64,000 bases of DNA from Manduca sexta (GCF_014839805.1 NC_051119.1:1915245-1979244), one strand, 5' to 3'; positions 20,401 through 30,566 are shown, counted from the first letter of the stretch. Numbers and translations: made by a program. The notes: generated by a model not told the origin, from the letters alone.

Positions 20401-21920
20401 CTTCTTTCATGCATCCTCTCCAAATGCCCAAACCACCTTAGCATACCCTTCCCAATTATGGTTACTGCATCCTCTGTCACTCTACAATGATTGTTGAATA
20501 TCAGCAAATAGGATGCTATGTACTTACGCTGACTGATGTCGAGAGTATACTTATGGTAAGTAACACCATCTATGACCAGTAACAATGTAAGACATATCAA
20601 TATAAGTATTACCAACAGGTAAATGCTCAGAACATAGAGTTAAGACGTTTTTCATGGCGCTGAATTCACGAGGCGCTCCTCGTCGTGATATGTTACATCA
20701 TTCAGTACTTCTTCGGACTTAATTCAGACTTTGGCGTTATTATTATCCTCGTTTGACACAACAACTTAATACTTCAGGAAACTTGACTATAAATAACCAG
20801 TAGTGATAACTCCCACCGCCTTGTAAAATGGCTAAAAGGAAAAAAATTGCGACGACAGCTTAGTCGGGTGCAAAACGGACTGCCGAGACGAAGTCCGCAG
20901 GTTCGAACCCGAAGGGTACACACCTCTGACTTTTCTAAAATGATGTGTGTTCTTTGTGAATTATAATATATACGATGGGCTATCACCATCACTAGACGAA
21001 ACATACATGGCAAGAAAGTATTATTACCCGACATAGTGGCCCTCGTCAATGCGTCGCGTTCCGGGATCAGTCTGTATATATTCTGTTCAAATAGGCAGTG
21101 AGGTCACTTTGCTTTGCGGATAATAAAATTGATAGTTTAAAGCGGCAGTAGGAGTGTCGACTACATCGCGCAGATCTGCAGGACTTCGTCTCTTCAATGT
21201 GGACGCGTCGAAACGAAACACTCAAACACGATCAAAACAAATCCAATTGAACCATAGTTGTATTTGAGGTAAAATAGAGAATAACATTGATTGAGGTAAA
21301 TTCTCTGTTTTACCTCCAGCGACGTAATACTCCTATAATAAGTTTGTAAAGGGGGCACTTATAAAAGAGATCGAAAAAAATATTTTAATACCAAGTAATT
21401 TTGAGATTCTATTAAAATATGAATTGCAAATTCATATAAATTGTCACGAATAAGGAAAGACCACAAGAGAAAGGCATTTGGTTTGATACATTACAACGTG
21501 AACGTTCATATTCCTTTATTTGCGCATAGGCTGCGGTCTGGACATGTCCCACTCAACAAATTTAAACCTTTTATTGGTGTAAGCTCTAACTGTGAAGAGT
21601 GTGATAGTACTGAAGATGTATATCATTTGATGATGGAATGTGTTAGGCCTCTAATGTCCTTGAAGCTATAACAATACAAACCTTATGACCATCGGCGTCT
21701 CTCAGCGTTTTCTCTGAGCCTCAATCTGAGGCACATGTTTTTTTATATATATACAATGTTGTAAATTAAGGGACTTAAACCGTATAAACATATTAAGAAA
21801 AAAAAATGAAATCTTTGGTTGCATAAATACCTCGGATGTGTCGTGCGAACGACTCCGATCGTGAGCCGCCTCACTGTCCATCTGCCACGAGTCTTCAGCC
21901 TGTAGCCCGGTGGTGTACAT
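17435..21920 (-). CDS. mem3: single-pass membrane protein, three coding exons, paralogue of mem2
   Basis: On the minus strand, exon 1 is 21920-21831 (30 codons, MYTTGLQAEDSWQMDSEAAH...), exon 2 is 19676-19490 (62 codons plus 1 nt; helix 'VTIVFSVVVAVVLMVLCAAC' then RHSRYHR) and exon 3 is 17790-17435 (118 residues, ending PPSTS). The introns are phase 0 then phase 1, as in mem2, with acceptors 'gcatttccag' and 'catagctacag' and donors gtattt and gtaatc. Total about 210 aa. Exon 1 aligns with mem2 exon 1 without gaps (16/30 identical, shared QMD, AHD and SHD.SE). After the helix, 'TFPDLEKERRR' parallels mem2 'MFPDFDRERER'. The C-terminal tail is Ala/Pro/Ser-rich. N-out/C-in predicted. Family not recognised. 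Confidence 0.55.
18226..18515 (+). repeat. Interspersed repeat family D
   Basis: Hallmarks: 'gacgagcttgccgctcgcctgatg', 'cgatacgaccgcccata', 'cttgaattacaaagtattgttt', 'gcgctcgccatcctgagac' and 'ttggtagcagaaatagacat'. Other copies lie at 45690-45985 (-), 46310-46580 (+), 46795-46990 (-), 53405-53590 (-), 54615-54845 (+) and 59580-59835 (-). Non-coding. Possibly a non-autonomous DNA element; class not established. Confidence 0.7.
18572..18629. repeat. Perfect 27-bp inverted repeat with 4-nt loop
   Basis: The arms (18572-18598 and 18603-18629) are perfectly complementary and contain 'GATGCGTCCACATTTGTTTG', around the loop AAGA. It lies in mem3 intron 2. Transcribed on either strand it would fold into a strong hairpin; it may be a foldback element or a small-RNA precursor. 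Confidence 0.85.
18736..19000 (-). repeat. tRNA-derived SINE family B, full-length copy
   Basis: On the minus strand: a tRNA-like head ending in a B-box type 'GGTTCGAATCC', then the body 'ctgctcagtatcagcccgga' and 'gggacggaacacacttggcg', and a 3' microsatellite-like tail (seen on the plus strand as CA-rich repeats near 18736). Other copies: 28545-28726, 55350-55622 and 58829-59092. It sits in mem3 intron 2. Confidence 0.85.
19895..19960 (+). repeat. Short RTE-like LINE 3' end
   Basis: 'ttggagaggcctatgttaaggagtggacttc' followed by 'gatgataatgatgg' matches the terminal block of the LINE fragment at 59098-59415. Confidence 0.55.
20160..20500 (-). pseudogene. RTE-like LINE C-terminal fragment
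   Basis: The minus-strand frame encodes 'GKGMLRWFGHLERM', 'RLTNRKNKANVDGRVGRGRP' and a following Asp-rich block, the C-terminal pattern of RTE-type LINE polyproteins. Heavily truncated, with a stop at about 20280. It lies in mem3 intron 1. Confidence 0.7.
20850..20990 (+). repeat. Fragment of SINE family C, 5' part
   Basis: Contains 'acggactgccgagacgaagtccgcaggttcgaaccc' and 'ctctgacttttctaaaatgatgtgtgttctttgtgaatt', matching the head of the SINE at 23850-24175. Confidence 0.6.
21035..21130 (-). repeat. Interspersed repeat family A
   Basis: Carries 'cgcgttccgggatcag' and 'tgtatatattctgttcaaataggc', the opposite-strand form of the copy at 3405-3535. Confidence 0.5.
21430..21672 (+). pseudogene. 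Jockey-type LINE fragment, C-terminal region
   Basis: A short open stretch encodes 'HRLRSGHVPLNKFKPFIGV' followed by a 'NCEECDSTEDVYHLMMECVR' zinc-finger-like block, the C-terminal CCHC-like signature of Jockey/CR1-type reverse transcriptases. 5' and 3' truncated. In mem3 intron 1. Confidence 0.65.
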
Positions 21921-22059
21921 GATTGCGCGCGCGTCGATACGTGGACACTCACACCGCGCGACTGATGCACTCGACTTGCAGCTTGCAGTTAGTGAAGATA
22001 AAACGGAAACTAAACTGTTTCGTCGTGTCGTTATTGCTGTAACGGGGAGTGATAATAGA

Positions 22060-22250
22060 TACTCTTTTGTAATCGAGTATTGGGCTCCCAAAATGTGTCG
22101 CTATCGGGGATCAGCCTGTGTGTATCCGGTTCCAATAGGCCGTCATAATTGTGTCGATTGACGAGGGGTAATCACCTCTCGTCAGTCGACATTCTATTGG
22201 AGCCCACTCTACTTACGATCAGGTGCAGTGGGATTACTTTGCCGTGCCGG
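22060..22250 (-). repeat. Interspersed repeat family A
   Basis: 'ggggatcagcctgtgtgtatccggttcc', 'taattgtgtcgattgacgag' and 'ctctcgtcagtcgacattctattgg' recur at 51400-51500 and 51590-51700. Near the 5' side of mem3. Confidence 0.6.
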
Positions 22251-22312
22251 TATGAATAAAATAATAATATAATAATCCCTTGCATTTCCCTTTTTATTTT
22301 CAGGCTAAAATA

Positions 22313-22367
22313 ATTCATATATAGACAAAAATCTACGTTATATGTAGATTTTTGTCTATATATGAAT
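22313..22367. repeat. Perfect 24-bp inverted repeat with 7-nt loop
   Basis: The arms 22313-22336 and 22344-22367 are perfect complements around GTTATAT; the arm contains 'ATATAGACAAAAATCTAC'. Similar in size to the hairpin at 18572 but unrelated in sequence. Confidence 0.85.
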
Positions 22368-22407
22368 ATAAAACACAAACTCTTTTTAATGTTCTCATAA
22401 ACTGCAT

Positions 22408-22565
22408 TTATGTACCAAGCTGTTGACTCGTGCTAGGAGTGTTCGTCGACGGCGCCGCGCTTCGCGTACGAGCGCGGCAGCGGGGCGCGCGGGGAGCACT
22501 TTTGAACTTTGCTTCAGCCTCCGACCCGTCTCCGCCCGCTCTTGGTCTTCTATTGAATGGCGTAC
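22408..22565 (-). pseudogene. Orphan tail-like exon related to the mem3 C-terminal exon
   Basis: On the minus strand an acceptor (ctgtatag) opens a phase-1 frame of 51 residues, rich in Arg, Ala, Pro and Ser, ending 'NTPSTSQQLGT'. Its 3' end resembles the DNA around the mem3 stop (CTCCTAGCAC followed by a related CAGCTTGGTACA/CTGCTTGATACA block). It could be the last exon of another member of the cluster, but no membrane exon was found upstream on this strand. A plus-strand reading also stays open for 22 codons, so the strand is uncertain. Confidence 0.3.
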
Positions 22566-22949
22566 CTATACAGATATTGAATTAACGGGAAATCCCAGTA
22601 TTATCAGGGATCTAACAAATAATTGCATACTAAAAAAATAAATAAGTAAATAAAAAGATAAAGAAAATTATAAGTAAGTATTCTATTCGAATAAATAAGG
22701 ATTATCTTGAATTCTGCTAAATTCTACAACGTTTTCGAATCGACCGCTTAGTCTGGGAGAACTATTTAGGAGCCAAATCTGCTCAGATGGTAGAAATCTT
22801 ACACAAATGTTCACTAACGAGTTGGGCGTGAGAGAGGCATCGGTGTCAACCAGCGGGACCACGCGTCACTCGGCGAAAAAGCGCGGGAAGTGGCCGTGAG
22901 TTGTCCGGCGTGGCAACATCATCATCCGCTATACTAACATTTTAATTTA

Positions 22950-23165
22950 ACGCGCCCTAATGCAACGTATCGGCAACATCACACTTTCAGTCAGAAATGC
23001 ATTCACGCACACGCCATATTTACTCTAAACGACAAAATGATCAATAGATTTGTAAACTAAAGTTGGGTCACAATATTTGTTATTCATGGATGATTTTTGG
23101 CACAATGTTAGCAGAGGTTAAGAAGAATTCGTGGTTTTATTTACCCTGATGACCCTGTATAAATT
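22950..23165 (+). repeat. Interspersed repeat, copy 2 of 12850-13095
   Basis: Shares 'cggcaacatcacactttcagtca', 'cacgcacacgccatatt' and 'catggatgatttttggcacaatgt' with the mem2 intron copy. Confidence 0.6.
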
Positions 23166-23381
23166 ACAGAGCCGAAGTTATTGATATTTATCAATACCTG
23201 AAACTTGTTCATTGTTACAACTCTACGCATTATTATAAGCCGCATGTTTTGAATCGACGCCTGCGCAGGGCGCAGTCACGTGGTTTACTTGAGGAAAACC
23301 ATTTTATATAAGTACAATCCGCAGTATTATTGGAATATGACATAAGTCCCCTGGTGTTTAGGTTTACGTGTGATAGTTACA

Positions 23382-24359
23382 ATGCCACTAGCAGAGGGCG
23401 AGTCAGCCACCACGCCCACTGAACCTGTGAGTGTTAATATTATATTTAGTTTTTTTATTGCTTTGAATAATAAATAATCTACTCGTGTCCGAAATTTCAT
23501 CCTTATCCGTTCAGCAGTTTCTGCATTTAGCTCTAACAAACATCTAAAATAATTTTACAAACAGGTATGGGCGTCGTGAGGGTATTGCAAGGGGATGCAC
23601 GTGGCATCTATCACAAAAAAATAAGTCACGGAATGACAATAGGAACTATTGACCACAGGATTTTATTATGGTTTAGCATATACAAATACATGAGTGATTT
23701 TTATTTGAAAAAAAAATGCTATTATGTAGTACCTACTTATAATGTGAAGATGCAGATGCGACTCCCTAAAATCTTGGCGGCGTCTATGCAAACAAGCGCA
23801 TTAATAATATTAGGAAATATAGTATGTATGAAAATAAATATAGTATGAAGCGGTGATAGCCTAGTTGGTTGTGGAACGGACTGCCAAGACGAATGTCCGC
23901 AGGTTCAAATCCCAAGGGCAAATACCTTTGACTTTTCTAAAAATCATAAGTGTATGTTTTGTGAATTTATCGTTCGCTTTAACGGTGAAGGAAAACATCG
24001 TGAGGATACCTGCACATCTGAGAAGTTGTCTATAGGAATTTCGAAGGTGTGTGAAGTCTACCAATCCGCACTAGGCCAGCGTGGTGGACTAAGGCCTAAT
24101 CCCTCTCAGTGGTAAAGGAGGCCCGTGCTCAGCAGTGAGCAAGTATATAATACAGGGCTGATATTATTATTATATATAGTATAGTAAGATAAGCTAAGAT
24201 GATCACATGCCCTCGTGTGATTGATGTCGTTAGCGCCACGCTGTGTCGTTCATCCAGTTGTTATCGCAGGAACATTGCGAGGTGGTCGCCGGAGTGCTGT
24301 ATCTGTTGCTGGGCGTGGTGCTGGTGGGAGCATACGTCTTGTGGCGGCGACGGTTGTGA
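23382..24359 (+). CDS. mem4: possible 44-residue single-pass membrane micropeptide, two exons
   Basis: Exon 1 (23382-23426) encodes MPLAEGESATTPTEP and ends at a strong phase-0 donor, GTGAGT. Exon 2 (24270-24359) follows the acceptor 'ttatcgcag' in phase 0 and encodes EHCEVV, the helix 'AGVLYLLLGVVLVGAYVLW', RRRL and a stop. The acidic start, single helix and basic end give the same N-out/C-in plan and the same phase-0 junction as mem2 and mem3, but no tail follows. It may be a true micropeptide or a truncated copy. The 843-bp intron holds a full SINE. Start context TTACAATGC has A at -3. Confidence 0.38.
23850..24175 (+). repeat. tRNA-derived SINE family C, full-length copy
   Basis: Head 'gatagcctagttggttgtgg' with 'gtccgcaggttcaaatccc' as a B-box-like block; body 'cgctttaacggtgaaggaaaacatcgtgagg'; end 'tatataatacagggctgat' followed by (ATT)n. 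Other copies: 42497-42803 (+), 47265-47562 (-) and 56640-56865 (+), plus fragments. Lies in the mem4 intron. Confidence 0.85.
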
Positions 24360-24499
24360 CCTCGCCCCCACTGCTGCGATAATACAAGGCGTGCAGTACA
24401 CCAAATGGAATAGCATCGACCTTCAGCGTGAACTGTCAAGTAGAACGTCAATCTATCCTGGACCCTGGTTTCCAATATATACTGTATCGCAGCATTGAA

Positions 24500-25180
24500 T
24501 TAGTTATTTAGGCGGTAAGGCGAAATTCCTCACCAATCGATATAATTATGGCAGTCAGTTTAAACTGTGGCATTGTGACGGCGTTGACACTTTGTGTATA
24601 GTGCCCGCTATGCAGACGGATGTAAATATCCTACAACCATCGTTGTCGCATCACCTCGCCACTCACAACTTCATTTCAGCCAATCAACATTTGGCAGATC
24701 AAAATGTAGAGAGAAATTTCTCACAATTCCTCCTGGTCTAATCCCAGTCCAATGTGCGATAAGCGTAATATAATTATCACGAATCTAGCTTCTATCAAAG
24801 ACCATTCTAACGTCAACTACCCTTGTTGGGTTAAATTGTTTTTATTTTATAAGTGTTAAGATTTGATGTCTGTTTTCTAAATGATGTTAAATGAAATAAA
24901 ATAGTAGACACATCAGGAAGCCGCGCAGTAACTTTTATAAATGTTGGAAAAGTATTTATTAATTTCAGTGAGATTTTGAAGTGAGGTGGGCACTTCCTAA
25001 AAAGCTGCGCCGATAATATTTACGCTAGACCAAATAGGATTCAATAGAAAGCCTAGACTAAAAATTTGATGTGAATAAACATATTATTATTATTTTTGTT
25101 ATATTTACTATAATTATTTGGTATGTTTTTTTACTTACTATTTATTATTAAGGCCTGATTTTTTAAACATTAATCCCCTT
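24500..25180. other. AT-rich non-coding stretch after mem4
   Basis: No coding, repeat-terminal or RNA signal recognised. Confidence 0.5.
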
Positions 25181-25400
25181 ATTGTATTGCGTTCGGGGTA
25201 CGATACTGCTCTGACGTCCCGGGTTCGAATCCTGGGTCAGGAAAAGTGATATTGGGTTTTTTGCTTAGTGTTACTCCGAAGTCTGGCATGTATGCCCGCG
25301 ATGGCGACAGACTTGTCCCCTATCACGTTATGGGACGGAACATATAGGTGAAAACTGGCTGCCCTAGTTATACCTCTACCTGAGATGAAAGGTATGACGT
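25180..25400 (+). repeat. Diverged SINE family B copy
   Basis: Shows 'cgggttcgaatcctgggtcagg', 'gtgatattgggttttttgc' and 'cccctatcacgttatgggacggaac' in the order of the SINE B body, with a degraded 3' part. Confidence 0.6.
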
Positions 25401-25974
25401 ATCTATGTATGTGTGTAAATGAGAAAATGTCTGGATATAAAAGTGATTATCCTGGTTTCATTCATACAACATTATTGTATCTGTTTATGTTGCATTTTAT
25501 ACTAGAATAACTTTTCTGGTGATTAAAGAATCGGTGTCACGTTTCCTTCGACTCTTTCCACACAACAATATTATATTATTGTAGAAAAGCTTTGGTACCT
25601 ATTCGGAACAAGTTCCACAAACTAGTTACAATATAATATTAGTTTTAAGCTTATAAATAGTATTTGGAATTTAAAGTTGTGGATAAACTATATTTATATG
25701 ATATAATATATTATAATTCATTCTTATTTTTTATTCAGATACAATTTTCATGGATGCTGGTTGACTGGGACAGAATGTTTACGGCATTAAGTCCACCTGT
25801 GTACAATATATAATTGCATGTAAAATGTAAATAAATAAGTTATTATGAACCTTTGAATTATAAAAACAATAAACACATTTAGTACTTACTTATTTTTCTA
25901 GGATAAAAGTGGAGTAATTATACAACAAGGCTATTTTCTAAGCCATCGGTTGTCAATCCTCTAGAGGCGTGATG

Positions 25975-26060
25975 TCCCTTTAGTGGGGGTAGAGTGCGCG
26001 TGCGCGAGGCAGGACCTCCGGCGCCGTTGTGTCGCGTCTGCTGCCGACCCCAGGGCTGGC
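25975..26060. other. GC-rich exon-like island, strand uncertain
   Basis: A GC-rich patch in AT-rich DNA. On the minus strand a frame of about 28 residues ending 'PRARALYPH' and another starting after the acceptor 'atcctag' are both open; plus-strand frames are open too. It could be a tail exon of the cluster or a decayed one. No splice partner found. Confidence 0.2.
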
Positions 26061-26309
26061 ACTAGGATCCACATTGCGAGTTATAGCTTGCTTTAAAGAC
26101 TCCAAAGCACTTGATAGTAAGTAAATTTGGATTCAGATAAAAAAAAAAGTAACCTGGAACGCGATACATCCACGTTAACGGCGCTAGTAAGGCACAATTT
26201 TCGCATTGTTTAAAGTAGTAGTTACTCGAGCGAATATATATATCCTCCCCTCCAGCAACTTACGCAATACGAAATCTAGAATAACAAATTTGATTAATAT
26301 AATGATTTC

Positions 26310-26460
26310 TTATGTTTCCGCGAATGTTAGACATTTAAATTAAACTATTTTACGTCCCCGCCGTGACCATGAAGTCTGCAAAGTTTCGAAACGTCGGGAG
26401 AAAAGTAAAATATTAAAACGGCGATGAAATTCGTAAAATAGTTTAATTTAATTGTTTGAT
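26310..26460. mobile_element. MITE family G
   Basis: Terminal inverted repeats 'TTAAATTAAACTATTTTACG' and 'CGTAAAATAGTTTAATTTAA' enclose a core with 'gtgaccatgaagtctgcaaagtttcgaaacg'. Related cores lie at 56010-56225 and 60425-60740. Confidence 0.65.
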
Positions 26461-26579
26461 ATATTTATAAGAGGAGCTTGCGGATCATCATTGGGATACT
26501 GAGTGATTACTATCGCCTATAAACATACACATTTTTTAGTAAAGGGACACAATACACAAAGGAAGTAAGTACTTGAGAG

Positions 26580-26690
26580 TCCGCGACACCCCTGTGTGGT
26601 GTCGTCGCCGGCGCCGCGCTGTCGCCGACACTTGTTGCGAGCGGCGCGACGCACCTCACCCCCCTCTGTCTTCACATCTCATCTGGTATC
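26580..26690. other. GC-rich exon-like island
   Basis: About 110 bp rich in CG dinucleotides with all three plus frames open. It lies between mem4 and mem5 and could be an exon or leader, but no convincing splice partner or hydrophobic segment was found. Confidence 0.2.
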
Positions 26691-27119
26691 ATGGGGTCGC
26701 TGTTAAGTTACACGCCCTCACATACTAGGAACAGTATGGCAACATTTGTTATTGTTTTATTAAAATTTTTATCGCTGATTTATTATTATTATTAGTCTTA
26801 TTTTTATATGGTTGAAGCTCAGTGGCAGTGGCGAAAGGTAAAATCTTCTGAAAAGGAATCCAACACAACATATAGATACTAATATACATGAATGCGTTCT
26901 GTAAATCATTCTGATAATAATTACATAAGGGGAAGCCGGCAGGAGTCGTGTTATATGGACCCTCCGCCATTGCTCAGTGGAGATATTAAACACATCTTAT
27001 CTGCTTCATGGTGTGCCTGTTTATACCGTTAAGAAATCAGCCTACTGCGATGTTATAAATAAGTATGAAGAATTTAAAAAAATCTCTGTTATAAGCAGCG
27101 GGACGCACTAATGCAATAT

Positions 27120-27340
27120 CGCCTTACTGTTCTCTCACAACTCAGTGCTTGTCGAAGACAGTGCTGCGGAGTAAGTGTGTGTCACGCACCAGCTCAGTCA
27201 CCGTTGAGCCTCGACCCTGTCTCCTCCTGCATCATCCTGCATACACTGGGCTAAGAAACTCTAGTTCCTCATAAATGCTATTGTTAAGTGATCTTTGAAA
27301 TTACGGTGAAGTGGTTTTTTGTGTTATTGTTATGTGAAAT
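27120..27340 (+). promoter_or_regulatory. Possible mem5 first leader exon
   Basis: Two TCAGT initiator-like motifs (in 'caactcagtgc' near 27140 and 'gctcagtcacc' near 27195) lie in a GC-richer patch, followed by a strong donor GTGAGT at 27341. With the exon at 27994-28064 it could form the non-coding 5' leader of mem5. Inferred from splice signals only. Confidence 0.25.
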
Positions 27341-27993
27341 GTGAGTATAAATTAATGTGTATTGTTTGATCTATTTTAATTAATAAAAAATATTCTGTGT
27401 ACTTAAAGAATACATAGATTTTTTAAAATTTGTTTGAGTTCAATCACAAGGCTGCGGGAAAGTAATATAATTATGATCTACGATGTTACACTTAGAGTGG
27501 CTCACTTCACCCCTAAAAAGTCCATAGTATAGTGTTTTGAAAACACTTGATCAGGCGTTATAGGTCATTGCAATAATTATTATTATAATGATTGTCTATA
27601 AAAAAATAAGATTTCCTAAGCCCACTACTGAACACGGGCCTCCTAGAACTAGTTAACACTGAGAGGGTTTTTAAATAAGTATAAATTCAAAATTTGGTGC
27701 GTTTTTAATTATAATATAGTGCAATTTTTTACCCTAATAAAAATACACAAAAGCTCTTTACAAAAATTGAAAAATATTAAAAGTAGTATATTTGGTTTAA
27801 GTGTTTGCAAGTGACATACGGGGACTGTCGTTTATTGAAGACTTTAAGTTTGACTTTAAGGTAATCTGTAACCAGTGAAAAAGTTCTACAGTCATAAAGG
27901 ATTAAAAAATATCGCAAATTCATTTATTGGAAATATCTCTATGTGATACTAAGCCTGTCTGTTTGTGTGATACTATGAAGTTTTATTTAACAG

Positions 27994-28064
27994 ATGCGCT
28001 GAAGCTAGAAGCTATGAGCGGGCGCGGAGAGCAGTCCTCCTCCGCGGCCAGTTGATCCTCTCAC
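27994..28064 (+). promoter_or_regulatory. Possible second leader exon of mem5, with short upstream ORFs
   Basis: 71 bp between the acceptor 'ttttatttaacag' and the donor 'cac|gtatgt', GC-rich. ATG-started frames inside stop within it (the longest is 13 codons, MSGRGEQSSSAAS), so if spliced to mem5 it is untranslated leader with upstream ORFs. One other frame is fully open, so coding use elsewhere is not excluded. Confidence 0.35.
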
Positions 28065-28544
28065 GTATGTATTGCTTTTTATACCTCGCTATCAGTCACA
28101 TCATAGGACGGAATAAACAAGTCTAATAGTGGGCAGGTGTGTACGTGCGTGTGTGATCTGACTCACTGACGTAGCAAGGGATTTCCACTAGGTAGGGGGT
28201 GTGATCTGAGCGAATATTTTGACTATCTATAAGGACAAGTTCAATGGTTGAAACGAGCTAAGACCGAGCTGGCTTTGAGTTCAATTCTCCAGCGTGAGAT
28301 ATGTATCGCTGATCCGCAAATATTTTTGCGAGCCATGACAAACGGCATACTTTACAATTACCATGATGCAGTTAAAAACTGTTTACTTTTACATACGTTA
28401 TGTTCATAGGTCCTTATGTTGTCTGTCTGTTTTGCTGTTGGCTATCAGTAATTGTGTTAAGAGGTCAGGTTTATGTTTATTTACGGTAATATCAGGTATC
28501 AGAATACTATGTAGTAGCATACGGAGTTGAACATGAGACCTCAG

Positions 28545-28726
28545 CATACATACATACATACATAACATCACGCATTTATCCCCGAAGGGGTATGCAGAGG
28601 CGCAACTAGGGCACCCACTTTTCGCCAAGTATGTTCCGTCCCATGATGTGATAGAGGGCGAGCCTATCGCCATATCGGGCACAAATTCCAGACTCCGGGC
28701 TGATACTGAGCAGAAAAACCCAAATA
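28545..28726 (-). repeat. SINE family B copy, truncated
   Basis: The minus strand carries the SINE B body and the 'ccccttcggggataaatgcgtgat' end, with a (TATG)n-type tail. The tRNA-like head is missing. Confidence 0.8.
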
Positions 28727-29187
28727 ACCTCAGCATTAATATAAAATTCACCATAGAAGCATGTAACAGTTATAAAAAAATATTTTTGCAAGACTGTTAT
28801 AATATTCTGTTTCATATTTTTTTTCCGGCAGACTCTTTCACAAAAAAGGAATCAGAAAAAGTTTCGTTAATTAATATGATATAAATTTCTAGGCGTTTCT
28901 CTAGGTTCACGGCACCACCCACACCATTCTCGCTTTCCAGAACTCATAAATAGCGATATGTTATTTAGTTTGGACGGGAAGTACGCATTCATTATAAACA
29001 TTTGGCTTAAGATTTTGGCAGCATAAGTGCAGTGTTTATTGTTATGTGACTGAAGGCTTTGTTCTCGACTTTAAAACTTTTCTCGTTTTGAAATAAAAAC
29101 GTGTAATCAGACTTACTATTGTAAGGTTTTGAAAGAAAATAAAATATAGATGTTAATAAATTATTATATTCAGTTTATAAACCCCAA

Positions 29188-29281
29188 CACTCTGATCGTT
29201 ATTCATATAGATTTGTTAATTGAGCTATCAACCTTTAATACTCTGGCAGCACAGCAGCATAAAGGAATAACGATCAGAGTG
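29188..29281. mobile_element. 94-bp foldback element
   Basis: Perfect 17-bp terminal inverted repeats, CACTCTGATCGTTATTC and its complement, enclose 60 bp. Non-coding. Confidence 0.7.
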
Positions 29282-29634
29282 ATGGCAGTTACAAGTTGAC
29301 ATTTTTAAAAAAATATATAAAACGAAAAAAGAATGGCGATAGGCATTCCGCCGTCTGAACTGGAGAAGGAATGATTGTTATGTTGAAATAGTTTAAGTAT
29401 CAAGTTTGTCTCTAAGCCAGATTGGCAATTTATATTAAAATATATAAGTTCAATATAATTATATACTTATTAATAGTGCTGGTGTGGTTTCATTATTTGG
29501 AACGGTTGGATTGCTTACTACACTATATACATTTTGTTTTGCATAATATATTAAATAGGCGACCATTTTGACCTTACAACACATACAAATCTTAAAACTG
29601 TCCAACTACTTTATAAAATACACAAATTCTTGCA

Positions 29635-29805
29635 TAGTATTGAGTATATGATACGATGCCACGTGTGTGCTACGACGCTACTTTTAGAGCTACGAGTCTT
29701 GTTAAGCTTTCTTTGCTACGTCGCTACGACATTCCAGTGCTACTTTCACTACGCATTGCGTGAGCTACGATCCCTTGCGCTACGAACGACGCGATGTAAC
29801 GCGTT
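29635..29805. repeat. Imperfect 'gctacg' motif cluster
   Basis: The motif ctacga/gctacg recurs about ten times at irregular spacing. It is not a regular tandem array; nature unknown. Confidence 0.4.
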
Positions 29806-30309
29806 GCAGAAACGTTATGGAATTTAAATAAATATCTTATATTAATTAATAAAAAATTGTACTGTTTCAGTAGATGTTATTAAAATTGACTTTGTTCATT
29901 TCTAATCTTTGTAGGTTTCAATAACATGCATGGTTGAGAAATCAATTAGGTATTTTGTTTGATTCTAAGGTAGAATAAAGGAATAAGAAAGTTTCTATTC
30001 GAGGGCTACACCATTTATTTCGGGATTTTTTGTTACTAATTTTATTGGTCTAATCTTGTACCTCAAAACAGTAGAGAATTCCGTGAAAATTTAAAAATGA
30101 TTTTAATGATTATGTTTGTGCTGGGTCTGATATACCTTTTATTTGAATGAAATAATTAAGAGCTCGCTTCCAACAACTTATTTCGTGCCTTTGGTACCAC
30201 ACCTAATTTATATAAAAATGAAAATATGTTACATTCGAAAAAGTATACAAGCTGTAAAATAGATGGTTGCTAATATGTTTTTTTATCATAATTATATTTA
30301 AATAATTGA

Positions 30310-30455
30310 TGCTTAATATCAGCCCTGAATTTGGGATTTCTATCTAATATGGCGATGGCTTTGTCTCCTATCTATTTTTGCGAGAATACATACGTCAAGG
30401 AGTGCGTGGCTTATATGCGCCTTTGCCTCCCCTTTTAGAGACAAAGGGAATGGAA
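30310..30455 (+). repeat. Diverged SINE body fragment
   Basis: 'atatcagccctgaatttggg', 'atggcgatggctttgtctcctat' and 'gcgcctttgcctccccttttagagac' follow the order of the SINE B body, strongly diverged. Just upstream of mem5 exon 1. Confidence 0.45.
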
Positions 30456-30566
30456 ATCTGTGTGTGTCTGGTATCTTGGTATCCGTTCCATTAGGTATTT
30501 CTCGCCTCACACGTATAATAAATGTATAGATAATAAATCCACTGTAATGTGTGATTGTGCAGCGCG

